Assembly: GCA_944325445.1 (NCBI GenBank) | Contig: CALVAG010000008.1 | Span: 52,446 to 116,445, forward strand | DNA from: an uncultured Bacteroidales bacterium | GTDB taxonomy: Bacteria > Bacteroidota > Bacteroidia > Bacteroidales > UBA932 | Reading direction: 5' to 3' | Length of the DNA: 64,000 nt | Part shown: piece by piece, positions 19,301-26,952 of the stretch | Position numbering within the stretch: the first letter of the stretch is position 1 | Layout of the letters: the number at the start of each line of letters is the position of its first letter | Position numbers and translations under genes: made by a program | Notes under the pieces: generated by a model | What the model was told of the DNA's origin: nothing | Databases searched by the model: none | The model's input: the letters and a program-made list of their open reading frames with translations, nothing else

Positions 19301-19591
19301 AAATATCTTGTAGATAACAACATCCCTGCAACCCGCGTATATTGGCCGAGCGAAAACGGTATGGAGCCACAGGCCATGGATCTTTTGAGAGAAAAAAAGA
19401 TAGACATGGTAGTAAACATACCTAAAAACCTCACTCAGGTCGAGTTGGAAAACGGATACAAGGTACGCCGCGCCGCAGTGGACTTCAACATTCCGCTCAT
19501 TACCAATGCCAGACTTGCAAGTGCATTTATAAATGCGTTTTGCAGTATGCCGGTGGGGGATATCAGTATTAAGGGGTGGGACGAATACTAA
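16376..19591 (+). CDS. carB: Carbamoyl-phosphate synthase large subunit
   Basis: A 1071-residue synthetase subunit of normal length. Two homologous ATP-grasp halves are visible: the first begins LLLGSGALKIGEAGEFDYSG, the second near residue 557 with IIVLGSGAYRIGSSVEFDW. The first half carries the carboxy-phosphate synthesis site and the second the carbamate kinase site. The C-terminal MGS-like allosteric domain (from about 940: LLGAAKKLADNGYSLYATGGS) normally binds UMP or ornithine in enterobacteria; effectors here are unknown. Directly after the stop codon begins a nested inverted repeat described separately. Confidence 0.96.
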   Translation: MEKIEKVLLLGSGALKIGEAGEFDYSGSQALKAMREEGIKSVLINPNIATVQTSEGVADKIYFLPVTPYFVEQVIKKERPQGILLAFGGQTALNCGVELYRSGVLEKYNVKVLGTPVQAIMDTEDRELFVKKLDEINVKTIKSHAVENTEDAKKAAAELGYPVILRAAYALGGLGSGFCNNEEELEKLSQKAFTFSPQVLVEKSLKGWKEIEYEIVRDRYNNCIAVCNMENFDPLGIHTGESIVVAPSQTLTNDEYHKLREIAIKIVRHVGIVGECNVQYAFDPESEDYRVIEVNARLSRSSALASKATGYPLAFVAAKLGLGYGLFELKNSVTKNTPAFFEPALDYIVCKIPRWDLSKFHGVSREIGSSMKSVGEVMAIGRTFEEAIQKGLRMIGQGAHGFVANKEIKVEDIDKALKEPTDNRIFVISKAFKAGYTIDQIHDLTKIDKWFLYKLYNIILTDRELYALDSETELTEELLRKAKCQGFSDFQIGRLIFKDKLDIDDAMAKIRRYRKFLNVIPVVKQIDTLAAEFPAQTNYLYLTYNGTENDVEYKGDKKSIIVLGSGAYRIGSSVEFDWCSVNALKTIQNCGWRGVMINYNPETVSTDYDMCDRLYFDELTFERVMDIYELENPHGVVVSVGGQIPNNLALRLDEAQVPILGTSAMSIDNAEDRNRFSSTLDKLEIDQPRWKELTTMSEVYDFVDNVGFPVLVRPSYVLSGAAMNVCSNKNELEQFLKLAANVSKKHPVVVSEFIQNAKEIEFDAVACKGEIMAYAISEHIEFAGVHSGDATIQFPPQKLYVETARRIKKISRKIADALQISGPFNIQFLAKENDIKVIECNLRASRSFPFVSKVLKINFIDLATRIMIGEPVTKPNKSAFDLDYVGVKASQFSFSRLQKADPVLGVDMASTGEVGCLGDDSNEAILTAMLSVGYKVPEKNILLSTGDAKQKAELLGAAKKLADNGYSLYATGGSYKYLVDNNIPATRVYWPSENGMEPQAMDLLREKKIDMVVNIPKNLTQVELENGYKVRRAAVDFNIPLITNARLASAFINAFCSMPVGDISIKGWDEY

Positions 19592-19711
19592 TTGGCGTTA
19601 TAGCGGCGAGTTGCTGTGTTATTTTCGGCATTATGGTTCAGTCATGTACGAAAGTACACTCCTTTACCATAAGCCTCAATGCCTTGCACCTCATCCGCTA
19701 TAAGCACCAAT
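19591..19711. repeat. Nested inverted repeat directly after carB
   Basis: Outer arms ATTGGcgTTATAGCGG (19591-19606) and CCGCTATAAgcaCCAAT (19695-19711) pair apart from a small internal loop. Inside, GGCATT (19627-19632) pairs with AATGCC (19678-19683), ATGGT (19633-19637) with ACCAT (19666-19670), and TGTAC with GTACA around a GAAA loop near 19644-19657. The whole 120 bp can fold as one long hairpin. There is no T-run, so it is not a plain intrinsic terminator. It separates the convergent carB and phosphatase genes. Confidence 0.6.
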
Positions 19712-19856
19712 TGGATATGTAGTTGCAACTCAACGCTCCCTCGCTCCGAACCTTGATGCCTTGTATTTTATCCATTATAATGAATTTACGGGCTGCACCC
19801 CATCGCGCTATAAGTACCAATCTGGATTTCGGAATAACGGGCTTTAGTTCGGAGCG
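19692..19856. repeat. Direct and inverted repeats in carB-phosphatase intergenic region
   Basis: A 25-base unit recurs directly at 19692-19716 and 19801-19827 (core CGCTATAAG(C/T)ACCAAT, one mismatch and two single-base gaps). A perfect 10-bp inverted repeat CGCTCCGAAC / GTTCGGAGCG lies at 19742-19751 and 19847-19856. Two 10-bp palindromes, AGTTGCAACT (19721-19730) and CATTATAATG (19773-19782), sit between. Together with the nested hairpin just before it, this fills the 278-bp gap; no gene is seen there. Confidence 0.5.
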
Positions 19857-19869
19857 TAATGCCGGGATA

Positions 19870-20349
19870 TCAGCCCTTCAGATGCCCTATAATCCCTGGC
19901 ATTGCCTCTTCAAGCATGTCGAGGACGAGTTCAAACCCTTTCGGTCCGCCGTAATATGGGTCGGGAACCTCGTCCATTTTATATTTAATGCGTTTCTCTT
20001 GTGAAAGGAATTCTGTCAGTTTATGAATTTTAGCCATTTGCCCCGCATCCGCTGCAACCCTTTTAAGGGCGGCCACATTTGAATTGTCCATTGCTACGAT
20101 TATATCGAATTTCTCGAAATCCTCACGACGGACCTGTCTTGCTATGGAATCTACGTTATAACCGCGGGCCGCTGCAGCCGAGCGCATTCTGGCATCTGCC
20201 CTCTCTCCGGTATGGTAATCTATTATGCCGGCGGAATCTACAAAAAAGCCGTCAGCCTCTCCCCTCTTTTCAAGAAAACTTTTCATTACCGCCTCCGCTG
20301 CTGCAGAACGGCAGATATTCCCCATACAGACAAACAGTATCTTCTTCAT
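19870..20349 (-). CDS. Low-molecular-weight protein-tyrosine phosphatase
   Basis: A 159-residue cytoplasmic phosphatase. The P-loop CX5R is C8-R14 (VCMGNICRS) close to the N terminus, and the general-acid loop is DPYYGGPKGF near the C terminus. Bacterial members act on phosphotyrosine proteins, often tyrosine kinases that control capsule export; no kinase is in the window. I take the ATG at 20349 because MKKILFVC is the normal beginning; an ATG three codons earlier (20358) would overlap rmuC by 8 bp. It is downstream of rmuC on the same strand, probably one transcript. Confidence 0.9.
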   Translation of the reverse strand: MKKILFVCMGNICRSAAAEAVMKSFLEKRGEADGFFVDSAGIIDYHTGERADARMRSAAAARGYNVDSIARQVRREDFEKFDIIVAMDNSNVAALKRVAADAGQMAKIHKLTEFLSQEKRIKYKMDEVPDPYYGGPKGFELVLDMLEEAMPGIIGHLKG

Positions 20350-20350
20350 T

Positions 20351-21682
20351 CTATTCATTGTTATCGCCCAGCAACTGTTCGGCAGCTGCGGAATCCAGAC
20401 TCTCCACGCTTCTGAGCTTGCGTTGTATCGCCCTTGTCCTGGTACCTACAAGAGTATCCATATCGTTAAGCCCGTCCTGAATCCTGCCCTTGGCCCTCTC
20501 CAGAATCCCGCCGAATTTTTCGAATTCGTTTTTGACTGCACCAAGGGTTTCCCACACTTCGCTGCTGCGTTTCTGAATGGCAAGAGTCTTGAAGCCTATT
20601 TGCAGACTGTTAAGTATAGCAGCCAGAGTAGTAGGACCTGTAACAATTATGTTATAATTTTTTTGGAGGCTTTCAAGCAGGTCCGCCTTCCTCACTACCT
20701 CGGCATATATCCCCTCGAAGGGCAAAAACATGATTGCAAAATTGGTAGTATAAGGTGTATTTATATATTTCGAACTTATCTCTTTTGCATTCAGCTTTAT
20801 CTTTGCATCCAGCTCCTTTTGGGCCGCCTCTACAAGTGCCGGATCTCCGTTGTCATAAGCCTGCTGCAGCCGTTCATAGACATCTTTCGGGAACTTTGCA
20901 TCTATCGGAAGCCATATATACGGAACGGAATCGCTGTTGCCGGGCAGCTTGACGGCAAACTCCACCACATCCCTGCTTCCAGGTTTCGGAGTTACATTTG
21001 CCGCAAACTGTTCTGGAGCAAGTATATTTTCCAACAGCATCTGCAACTGAACCTCGCCGAATCCGCCGCGCATCTTCACGTTGCTCAAAACCTTTTTCAG
21101 GCCTCCCACATCCTGGGCCAGATTTTTCATCTCGCCCAAACCCTGCTGGACTTCATTAAGCTGCTTGCCTACGGTTTCGAAGCTCTTGCCCAATCTTTCG
21201 GAGAGGGTTTTGTCCAATTTCTCCTCTACGGTAGCCCTGATATGCTCCAGCTTCTCATTTGAACGCCGTATCAGCTCGTTTTGGCTCTTATCGAGCCGTT
21301 CCAGGCTCTCCCTCTGGTTTTTGTCCAACTCTTTGAGTCTCTCGTTCTGGAATTTTTCGAGACTCTCGAATTTGGCATTTATGATTTTGTTCACAAGTTC
21401 GTTGTTTTTATCGAACGTTACCCTGAACTCGCTGAAAGAGGCTGCAAGGGACTCTCGCAACTCTTTCTGCTGCAGATGCATATCCTCCTTGATCTGGGAC
21501 ATTATACGCCCGGTATCATCTTTAAAGGCCCGCTGCAGTTGAATGCTCTCTTCACGCAACACTCTGATAATATTCTCTTCTCCTTTATCCCCGCCTGCCT
21601 TCATTCTTTTCAACAAGAGAAAAAGCAGGGATACTGCCACTATAGCCGACAGCAACACGAGAATCAATAAGACATCTGTCAT
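20351..21682 (-). CDS. rmuC: DNA recombination protein RmuC
   Basis: A 443-residue RmuC-family protein: one N-terminal membrane segment (about 3-26, LLILVLLSAIVAVSLLFLLL), a long coiled coil (about 40-190, rich in Leu/Glu/Lys heptads) and the conserved nuclease-like domain (about 200-400: MRGGFGEVQLQMLLENIL, WLPIDAKFPKDVYERL, FLPFEGIYAEVV). RmuC limits inversions at short inverted repeats; the mechanism is unclear. I chose the ATG at 21682; the longer frame would start with TTG at 21703. The stop overlaps or abuts the phosphatase start. Confidence 0.92.
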   Translation of the reverse strand: MTDVLLILVLLSAIVAVSLLFLLLKRMKAGGDKGEENIIRVLREESIQLQRAFKDDTGRIMSQIKEDMHLQQKELRESLAASFSEFRVTFDKNNELVNKIINAKFESLEKFQNERLKELDKNQRESLERLDKSQNELIRRSNEKLEHIRATVEEKLDKTLSERLGKSFETVGKQLNEVQQGLGEMKNLAQDVGGLKKVLSNVKMRGGFGEVQLQMLLENILAPEQFAANVTPKPGSRDVVEFAVKLPGNSDSVPYIWLPIDAKFPKDVYERLQQAYDNGDPALVEAAQKELDAKIKLNAKEISSKYINTPYTTNFAIMFLPFEGIYAEVVRKADLLESLQKNYNIIVTGPTTLAAILNSLQIGFKTLAIQKRSSEVWETLGAVKNEFEKFGGILERAKGRIQDGLNDMDTLVGTRTRAIQRKLRSVESLDSAAAEQLLGDNNE

Positions 21683-21724
21683 AACGATTATTGTTTTGCA
21701 CAAAAATACATAAAATAAACCGAA

Positions 21725-22414
21725 TTAAAGTATCTGGAATTTAAGTCCGAACGAAAGCTTAAGATAATCCCTGGGCTTAAGATACCTATTGGTAAAGGCG
21801 CTGATAATGTACAGATCGCACGAACTGATCTCATAATAGAGTGTAATGGCCTTGGCGAAGAAACGTTTTTCATGGGGAATTTCATATGTTATCCGCTCTC
21901 CTAAAAAGATGTGTATCCTTATACGGGTCGAAAAACCGTAATAGCCGTGAGGATAACGGCTCGGTTCATGGGTCCAGAAGTTGTTGTCCAACACCGTATT
22001 CAGATAAAGCCCGCAAGAGAGCGGCTCGAACGAGAAATTGCCCCTGAACGGGATATTCCACGGCATGAAATTCTGCTTCAATGTCATGGTAGCCTTGGCA
22101 TTTTCGGAATTATATTTTGGTATCAACCCTAAAAATATATCGGTCTCCCACTGGTCACGCTTTCCGTAGTTCCAACCTACTCCTGCGGAAATCAGCCCCA
22201 TATCGCCGTACATCTGAATTTTGGAGTAAGAGGGTACACTGTTCCTATAACGGTGAATCCTCGCTTCATACCTTCTTTCAGACCTTTTCAACCCGGTTTT
22301 CCTTATTGCAGTGTCTGCCGGCTCCACTTGTGCAATTGCAAAAAACGGACAAATGCACAGCATCATAAATATATATCTAAAACTCCACAGCCTCATACTC
22401 ATATCCGTTTTCAT
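21725..22414 (-). CDS. Putative exported outer-membrane/barrel-like protein, unrecognised family
   Basis: About 230 residues. A signal peptide is clear (RLWSFRYIFMMLCICPFFAIAQ), and the mature part is rich in aromatic and basic residues with strand-like alternation (YYGFSTRIRIHIFLGERITYEI, then AITLYYEISSC), ending in LSFGLKFQIL, a typical barrel C-terminal strand. I do not recognise the family. In-frame ATGs at 22414, 22402 and 22396 all overlap the upstream phosphoesterase gene (ends 22377), so coupled expression is likely. Probably located in the outer membrane, by inference. Confidence 0.65.
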   Translation of the reverse strand: MKTDMSMRLWSFRYIFMMLCICPFFAIAQVEPADTAIRKTGLKRSERRYEARIHRYRNSVPSYSKIQMYGDMGLISAGVGWNYGKRDQWETDIFLGLIPKYNSENAKATMTLKQNFMPWNIPFRGNFSFEPLSCGLYLNTVLDNNFWTHEPSRYPHGYYGFSTRIRIHIFLGERITYEIPHEKRFFAKAITLYYEISSCDLYIISAFTNRYLKPRDYLKLSFGLKFQIL

Positions 22415-23195
22415 CCACAGTAAAAAGCAAGTATGTCCTCTTCTTTATATTAGGGCATTGATAACAATGATAACGTACTCCGTCAGAGACAATCTCATCT
22501 ACCGTAAGCGCATGGGTATGCCCGTAAATATAAAATTGCAGACCGGGGAACAGTGTCGTATAATACTCGAATACTTTCTTCACATTATTGTTGAAAACAT
22601 CGCTGCCCGGTGCTGCATGCATGAGAAAAACACTCCTGCAAATTGTATCAGGCAATAATTCCAACTCTCTATGCATAAAATCGAAATCCGGTACAGGCTC
22701 GGAATAATCATATTCTAAAGCATTGGTATTCATACATATAAAGCGCATGTCGCCTACCGTAAAGCCGAAATTCGTTTCACCGTATATCTCCCTGAATACA
22801 TCTTTGCCTGTTCCCAAACAGTCATGGTTGCCTATTATAGATACAAATGGAATGTCGAGCCTGCCTAAAATATTCTTCATCCAGATGAATTCATCGGTGA
22901 GCCCGAAATCTGCCTGGTCGCCCGCGTGAATCAGAAAATCCACATCATTGCGCGCATTGATAGCTCTTACTGCATCTTCGGTCTCGTCATACCAGCGTTG
23001 GGTATCGCTTATTACCGCAAATTTGAAAGATTCCCTGCCCTTCAGCATACCTTCGATTCTCATTATGTTTTTGGCATTGAGATTTTTCTCTCCCGTAACC
23101 TTTGTATCATAAGGATGAACCTCTATCATATCGCAAGAGATTGCAATCAAAGAGAATAGCAATAAAACTGTTATTGGAAGCGATTTATTTTCCAT
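22377..23195 (-). CDS. Lipoprotein metallophosphoesterase (calcineurin-like)
   Basis: A 272-residue phosphoesterase with a lipoprotein signal: LLLFSLIAISC gives a lipobox with Cys about 21. Metal-binding motifs are in order: SDTQ (D at about 64, with Gln where many relatives have His), HAGDQAD, GNHD, LMHAAPG and the final YGHTHA. The family hydrolyses phosphomonoesters or cyclic nucleotides; the substrate is unknown. It would act on the periplasmic side of the membrane. It is the first gene of a small minus-strand unit with the barrel-like gene downstream. No clear promoter box was found upstream. Confidence 0.85.
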   Translation of the reverse strand: MENKSLPITVLLLFSLIAISCDMIEVHPYDTKVTGEKNLNAKNIMRIEGMLKGRESFKFAVISDTQRWYDETEDAVRAINARNDVDFLIHAGDQADFGLTDEFIWMKNILGRLDIPFVSIIGNHDCLGTGKDVFREIYGETNFGFTVGDMRFICMNTNALEYDYSEPVPDFDFMHRELELLPDTICRSVFLMHAAPGSDVFNNNVKKVFEYYTTLFPGLQFYIYGHTHALTVDEIVSDGVRYHCYQCPNIKKRTYLLFTVDENGYEYEAVEF

Positions 23196-23301
23196 AATGG
23201 TCTCCTCACAGACATATTATTCAAATACAAAAATGTGAACAGAAAAGAGAAATAAATGTTCAAAAAGAGTATGAATCTGTTCCGAAATAGCAACTTCTTA
23301 T

Positions 23302-23309
23302 TATCTTTG
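23302..23309 (+). promoter_or_regulatory. Promoter -7 box of the marR-hdr operon
   Basis: TATCTTTG matches the Bacteroidetes -7 consensus TAnnTTTG, 36 bp before the marR start. No good TTTG is seen 19-21 bp upstream. A transcript starting near 23315 would cover marR and the Hdr-like genes, which follow with gaps of 7-19 bp or short overlaps. Confidence 0.6.
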
Positions 23310-23345
23310 CACGGCAAAAAATAGTAAAAGCTATTACCATAATAT

Positions 23346-23804
23346 ATGATACTTAATAAACAGTTGGGAGTTTTTCTCAATTTTGTTCACAACAGGTTCA
23401 AGAAATATATGACCGCTTTTTTTCAGGAAGGCGGCTATAACATTACACCTGAACAGTTTCTCCTGCTGGATGCGCTTTGGGATATGGGTGTCATGTCGCA
23501 GCAAAAGATTGCGGACACTATGCTCAAGGACAAAAATTCCGTGGTAAAACTTGTAGACACGCTCGAAAAAAAGGGGCTTGTCAGAAGAATTGCGGATAAC
23601 AGAGACAGGAGGCAGAACCTTATAGAGGTCACGCCCGAGGCAATAGCGATAAAAGAGGGAGTTACCGCTCTTGCCATAAATGCCGTGGACTTGATAACTA
23701 AAGATATTCCAAAAGATGACCTGCATATCTTCATAAATGTGCTTTCAGAAATGGCAGAAAATATGAATGAAGAGGTGAATTTGCTAAAAATAGGTGAAAA
23801 ATAG
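23346..23804 (+). CDS. MarR-family transcriptional regulator
   Basis: A 152-residue winged-helix regulator: dimerisation helices at both ends, HTH at about 50-75 (MSQQKIADTMLKDKNSVVKLVDTLEKKGLV) and a wing rich in Arg/Asp (RRIADNRDRRQNLIEVT). MarR proteins respond to small ligands or oxidants and usually repress the operon they lead. It is the first gene of the Hdr-like unit (7 bp before the next ATG), so it most likely controls that unit and itself. The ligand is unknown. No cysteine suitable for redox sensing stands out. Confidence 0.9.
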   Translation: MILNKQLGVFLNFVHNRFKKYMTAFFQEGGYNITPEQFLLLDALWDMGVMSQQKIADTMLKDKNSVVKLVDTLEKKGLVRRIADNRDRRQNLIEVTPEAIAIKEGVTALAINAVDLITKDIPKDDLHIFINVLSEMAENMNEEVNLLKIGEK

Positions 23805-23811
23805 ATTGTTT

Positions 23812-24507
23812 ATGGGAAAATTATACGATAGGCTCACTCAAGACTACCGCGTAAAAGAGGGGTTGAAAGCCTGTATCAACTGCGGAACATGCACGGCAAT
23901 CTGTCCGGCTGCAGAATTTTACAAATACGACCCGAGAAAGATTGTAGATATAGTCCAATCCAAAAATGATGAGGAGATTGAAAAGCTGCTTAAAAGTGAA
24001 ACAATCTGGTATTGCGGGGAATGCATGTCCTGCATGACTCGTTGTCCGAGAAAGAATGCCCCCGGAATGGTAATAATGGCATTGAGAAGCCTCTCAATAG
24101 ATATGGGGTATTTTGTTGAATCCGAAAAGGGAAGGCAACAGTATGCATTGAATAAAATATTGTGCAGCAATATTTTGAATTACGGGTATTGTGTGTACCC
24201 CAGGACTTTCGCATCCAAGATGCACCCGGAAGCCGGTAAAATATGGGAATGGGAAGAGAAGCACTTCGAAGATATTTACGGACGGCTGGGGGCCAATCTC
24301 GACGGCGAAGGATGCGGTGCATTGAGAAAGATTCCGCGTGAGGATCTCGACGAACTGAAACGCATATTCGACATTACCGGCGCTACAAAAAGGACAGAAG
24401 TCATAAACGAGGCCTCCAAAAAGAAGGCGGCAGAGTTGGGACTCACCGAAGAGGAATATTTTACAAAGGTATTCGAAGAGACGGAAAAGGATCATCTTAA
24501 CAGATAA
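23812..24507 (+). CDS. HdrC-like ferredoxin-type protein (two [4Fe-4S] clusters)
   Basis: A 231-residue protein with two CxxCxxCxxxCP cluster motifs: C21, C24, C27, C31 and C68, C71, C74, C78, the layout of heterodisulfide reductase subunit C. A long C-terminal extension (about 90-231), charged and without cysteine clusters, is more than HdrC itself carries. It should pass electrons between the FAD protein (HdrA-like) and the CCG-domain protein (HdrB-like) encoded next. I use the ATG at 23812; a GTG at 23794 would overlap marR. Physiological electron donor and acceptor are unknown. Confidence 0.85.
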   Translation: MGKLYDRLTQDYRVKEGLKACINCGTCTAICPAAEFYKYDPRKIVDIVQSKNDEEIEKLLKSETIWYCGECMSCMTRCPRKNAPGMVIMALRSLSIDMGYFVESEKGRQQYALNKILCSNILNYGYCVYPRTFASKMHPEAGKIWEWEEKHFEDIYGRLGANLDGEGCGALRKIPREDLDELKRIFDITGATKRTEVINEASKKKAAELGLTEEEYFTKVFEETEKDHLNR

Positions 24508-24517
24508 CACGGAGATT

Positions 24518-25585
24518 ATGATATACGAAGGAAAACAGAAAATCTGGTCTGAATACCAGAAAGAGATACCTGAAGACCACTATTTTTATGTAAGGAGCTG
24601 CATCAGGCAAAGTTTCTTTCCTGCATCGGAAAAGGTCTTCCTCGATATTACAAGAAACAGACTTCACAAGGATTTTTTTGAAACAGAGCATCATACCACA
24701 TGCGGAGGTATAGCATATCATTCAGATGCGATTCCTCAAGAGACATCCATGACAATAATAGCCCGTCAGTTTGCCCTTATGCATAAATACGGTTACGAAA
24801 ATTACGTATGTTCATGCATAACCTCTTTCGGGCTCTATACAGAAACGCTGGAAACATGGAGAGAATTTCCGGAACTGGAAGAGAAAATAAAGGAAAATCT
24901 CTGGGAATCATGCAAATTGGAGTTTGCAAAGCCAAAATATCTTGCCCATGCAAGCGATCTTATATATAAATACAGGAACCTGATAGCTTCGCAGGCGAAA
25001 TTCAAGCTCATTGAGAAAAAGAGCGGCCGCCCGTTAAGAGTCGTGGAACACATCGGATGCCACTATGCAAAGATGTTTCCGTCAAGAGGTGTCGGAGGCG
25101 CCGAATATCCCTATGTTCTTGCAGGAATGATTGAGGCATGGGGAGGCGAAGTCATAGACTACCCTGAAAGAAGGCACTGCTGCGGTTTCGGATTCAGGCA
25201 ATACCTTATAAAAAGCAACAGGGGCTACTCGCTCTCCAATACCCATAAAAAATTCGAATCCATGGAGCCCTTCAAACCGGATATGATTATAACCAATTGT
25301 CCGGGATGCCCCTATTTTCTGGACAGATGGCAATATGTGATTTCAGAAATGGAGGGAAAGACATATGGAGAAAACGGACACGGCATTCCGGTATTCACTT
25401 ACGAAGAGGTCGCAGGTCTGGTTATGGGTTATGACCCATGGGATTTGGGCCTTCAGGTACATCAGGTAGGCGTAGAACCCCTGTTGGATAAAATGGGTAT
25501 TCCGTATGACCCTGAAAAAAAATATAAAGGAATCAACAACAAAGATTTGGGAAGGCCAGAATTACCTACATGCGCCTGCCTCTAA
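24518..25585 (+). CDS. HdrB-like CCG-domain protein
   Basis: A 355-residue relative of heterodisulfide reductase subunit B. The second CCG motif is canonical: C181, C221-C222, C261-C264 (CX39CCX38CXXC), enough for a non-cubane iron-sulfur cluster. The first is degenerate: C28, then TTCGG (T61 in place of the first paired cysteine, C62 kept) and C98-S-C100 in place of CXXC. Thus one of the two active-site clusters of a true HdrB is probably altered or absent. Starts 10 bp after the HdrC-like gene. A disulfide or thiol substrate cannot be predicted. Confidence 0.85.
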   Translation: MIYEGKQKIWSEYQKEIPEDHYFYVRSCIRQSFFPASEKVFLDITRNRLHKDFFETEHHTTCGGIAYHSDAIPQETSMTIIARQFALMHKYGYENYVCSCITSFGLYTETLETWREFPELEEKIKENLWESCKLEFAKPKYLAHASDLIYKYRNLIASQAKFKLIEKKSGRPLRVVEHIGCHYAKMFPSRGVGGAEYPYVLAGMIEAWGGEVIDYPERRHCCGFGFRQYLIKSNRGYSLSNTHKKFESMEPFKPDMIITNCPGCPYFLDRWQYVISEMEGKTYGENGHGIPVFTYEEVAGLVMGYDPWDLGLQVHQVGVEPLLDKMGIPYDPEKKYKGINNKDLGRPELPTCACL

Positions 25586-25604
25586 TACTCTAAAGATTTA
25601 GCGT

Positions 25605-26621
25605 ATGAATAAAAATGTAATGGTTATAGGTGGAGGGCCGTGCGGATTGGAAGCCTCTGCGCAACTCCACAAAATGGGATATAATGTAATCTTGATCGAG
25701 AAGGAGAAACAACTCGGAGGCCACCTGGCAAAATGGGACAGGCTATTTCCAGAAGGCATAGAGGCCAAAGAGGTGCTGCAGCCTCTTGTAGACAATATAA
25801 ACGGTGTAAAATACTTCCTTGATACAGAGGTGGTTTCCATCAATCTGCTCGACAAGGAGTATAATGTGATTCTGTCGAACGGTATTACGGTACTGTCAAA
25901 AGCCGTGCTTATGACAAGCGGCTTCGACCTTTTTCCTGCAGAAAAAAAGGAGGAATACGGTTATGGGATTTACGACAGGGTTATAACCAATGCGGATTTG
26001 GAAAAATTCTTCGCCACGGGAAAAGATCCCCGCGTGGTGGAAAATCCTAAAAGGATAGGGTTTGTACACTGCGTGGGTTCCCGCGATGAAAAGGCAGGCA
26101 ACAGATATTGCTCCAAGGTCTGCTGCGCGACCGCCGTCAAGCAGGCCTGCGAAATGAAGGCACTCTTCCCCGATGCCGAAATATTCTGCTTTTACATGGA
26201 TTTGAGAATGTTCGGACGCGGTTATGAGGACATGTACCTCAAAGCTCAAAAGGATTACGGCATCAGGTTTATAAGAGGAAGGGTTTCCGAAGTTTCCGAG
26301 ACTCTGGAAAAACAGGTTTTGGTCAAGGCAGAGGATACTTTAAGCGGCAAGCCATTGAAGGTCACTCTCGATCTGCTTGTGCTTATGGCAGGAATGCAAA
26401 ATGCGAAAAGCGGTATCAGAATAGGGGAAATGATAAGCATGAAGCGTTCAGACGATGGCTTTTTTACAACAAAAGGTTCCATCCTATCGCTTCAGGAGTG
26501 CGACAAAGCCGGTATTTTCTATGCCGGAGCATGCACCGGACCGAAAACACTTCCCGACACGTTGAACGAAGCAAGGGCGGCAGCCGTCTCCATACATAAC
26601 TATTTTAATAAGGAGAATTAG
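25605..26621 (+). CDS. HdrA-like FAD protein, minimal form
   Basis: A 338-residue flavoprotein with a dinucleotide-binding N terminus (VMVIGGGPCGLEAS, 5-18) and the HdrA-specific cysteine motif C156 (HCVGSRD), C169, C173-C174 (YCSKVCC). It is about half the length of methanogen HdrA (over 650 residues) and lacks both the N-terminal cluster domain and the C-terminal ferredoxin domains, closer to QmoA of sulfate reducers. In the Hdr/Qmo family this subunit carries FAD and is the electron hub; full HdrA bifurcates, but the minimal form may not. Lies 19 bp after the HdrB-like gene. Confidence 0.87.
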   Translation: MNKNVMVIGGGPCGLEASAQLHKMGYNVILIEKEKQLGGHLAKWDRLFPEGIEAKEVLQPLVDNINGVKYFLDTEVVSINLLDKEYNVILSNGITVLSKAVLMTSGFDLFPAEKKEEYGYGIYDRVITNADLEKFFATGKDPRVVENPKRIGFVHCVGSRDEKAGNRYCSKVCCATAVKQACEMKALFPDAEIFCFYMDLRMFGRGYEDMYLKAQKDYGIRFIRGRVSEVSETLEKQVLVKAEDTLSGKPLKVTLDLLVLMAGMQNAKSGIRIGEMISMKRSDDGFFTTKGSILSLQECDKAGIFYAGACTGPKTLPDTLNEARAAAVSIHNYFNKEN

Positions 26622-26622
26622 T

Positions 26623-26952
26623 ATGGATTTCGGTTACTCGCTATCCCCAAGTTCGCGCATAGACCTGGACCTTTTCGACAGAAACAGGTTCAACACTCTG
26701 GCAGAAATTGAGCCGGACGTGCTCAAATGTATGGCATGCGGCTCATGCACAGCCACATGTACAGCCGGAAAATATGCAAAAAACAGTCTGCGGAGTGCAA
26801 TATTGTATCTGCAGAACGGACAGGACAAACAGGCGCTGGAATATCTGAAGCCATGTATGCTTTGCGGCAAATGCTTTATGGTATGCCCGCGCGGCATCAA
26901 TACCAGACACCTTATACTGTCGATATTAAAAATATATAACAACGCCAAATGA
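26623..26952 (+). CDS. Second HdrC-like small iron-sulfur protein
   Basis: A 109-residue protein with two [4Fe-4S] motifs: C36, C39, C42, C46 (followed by Thr instead of the usual Pro) and C78, C81, C84, C88-Pro. Size and spacing match HdrC. It begins one base after the HdrA-like stop and its end overlaps the membrane HdrD-like gene by 4 bp, so it is probably the electron wire between the FAD subunit and the membrane subunit. Two HdrC-like proteins in one operon suggest two branches out of the FAD protein, an inference. Confidence 0.85.
   Translation: MDFGYSLSPSSRIDLDLFDRNRFNTLAEIEPDVLKCMACGSCTATCTAGKYAKNSLRSAILYLQNGQDKQALEYLKPCMLCGKCFMVCPRGINTRHLILSILKIYNNAK

Noticed and set aside
19591..19860. 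CRISPR array
   Set aside because: Only two copies of the 25-base unit, one long irregular spacing, and no cas genes in the window.
20225..21262. A 345-codon plus-strand open frame
   Set aside because: Antisense to rmuC and the tyrosine phosphatase, both with clear motifs.
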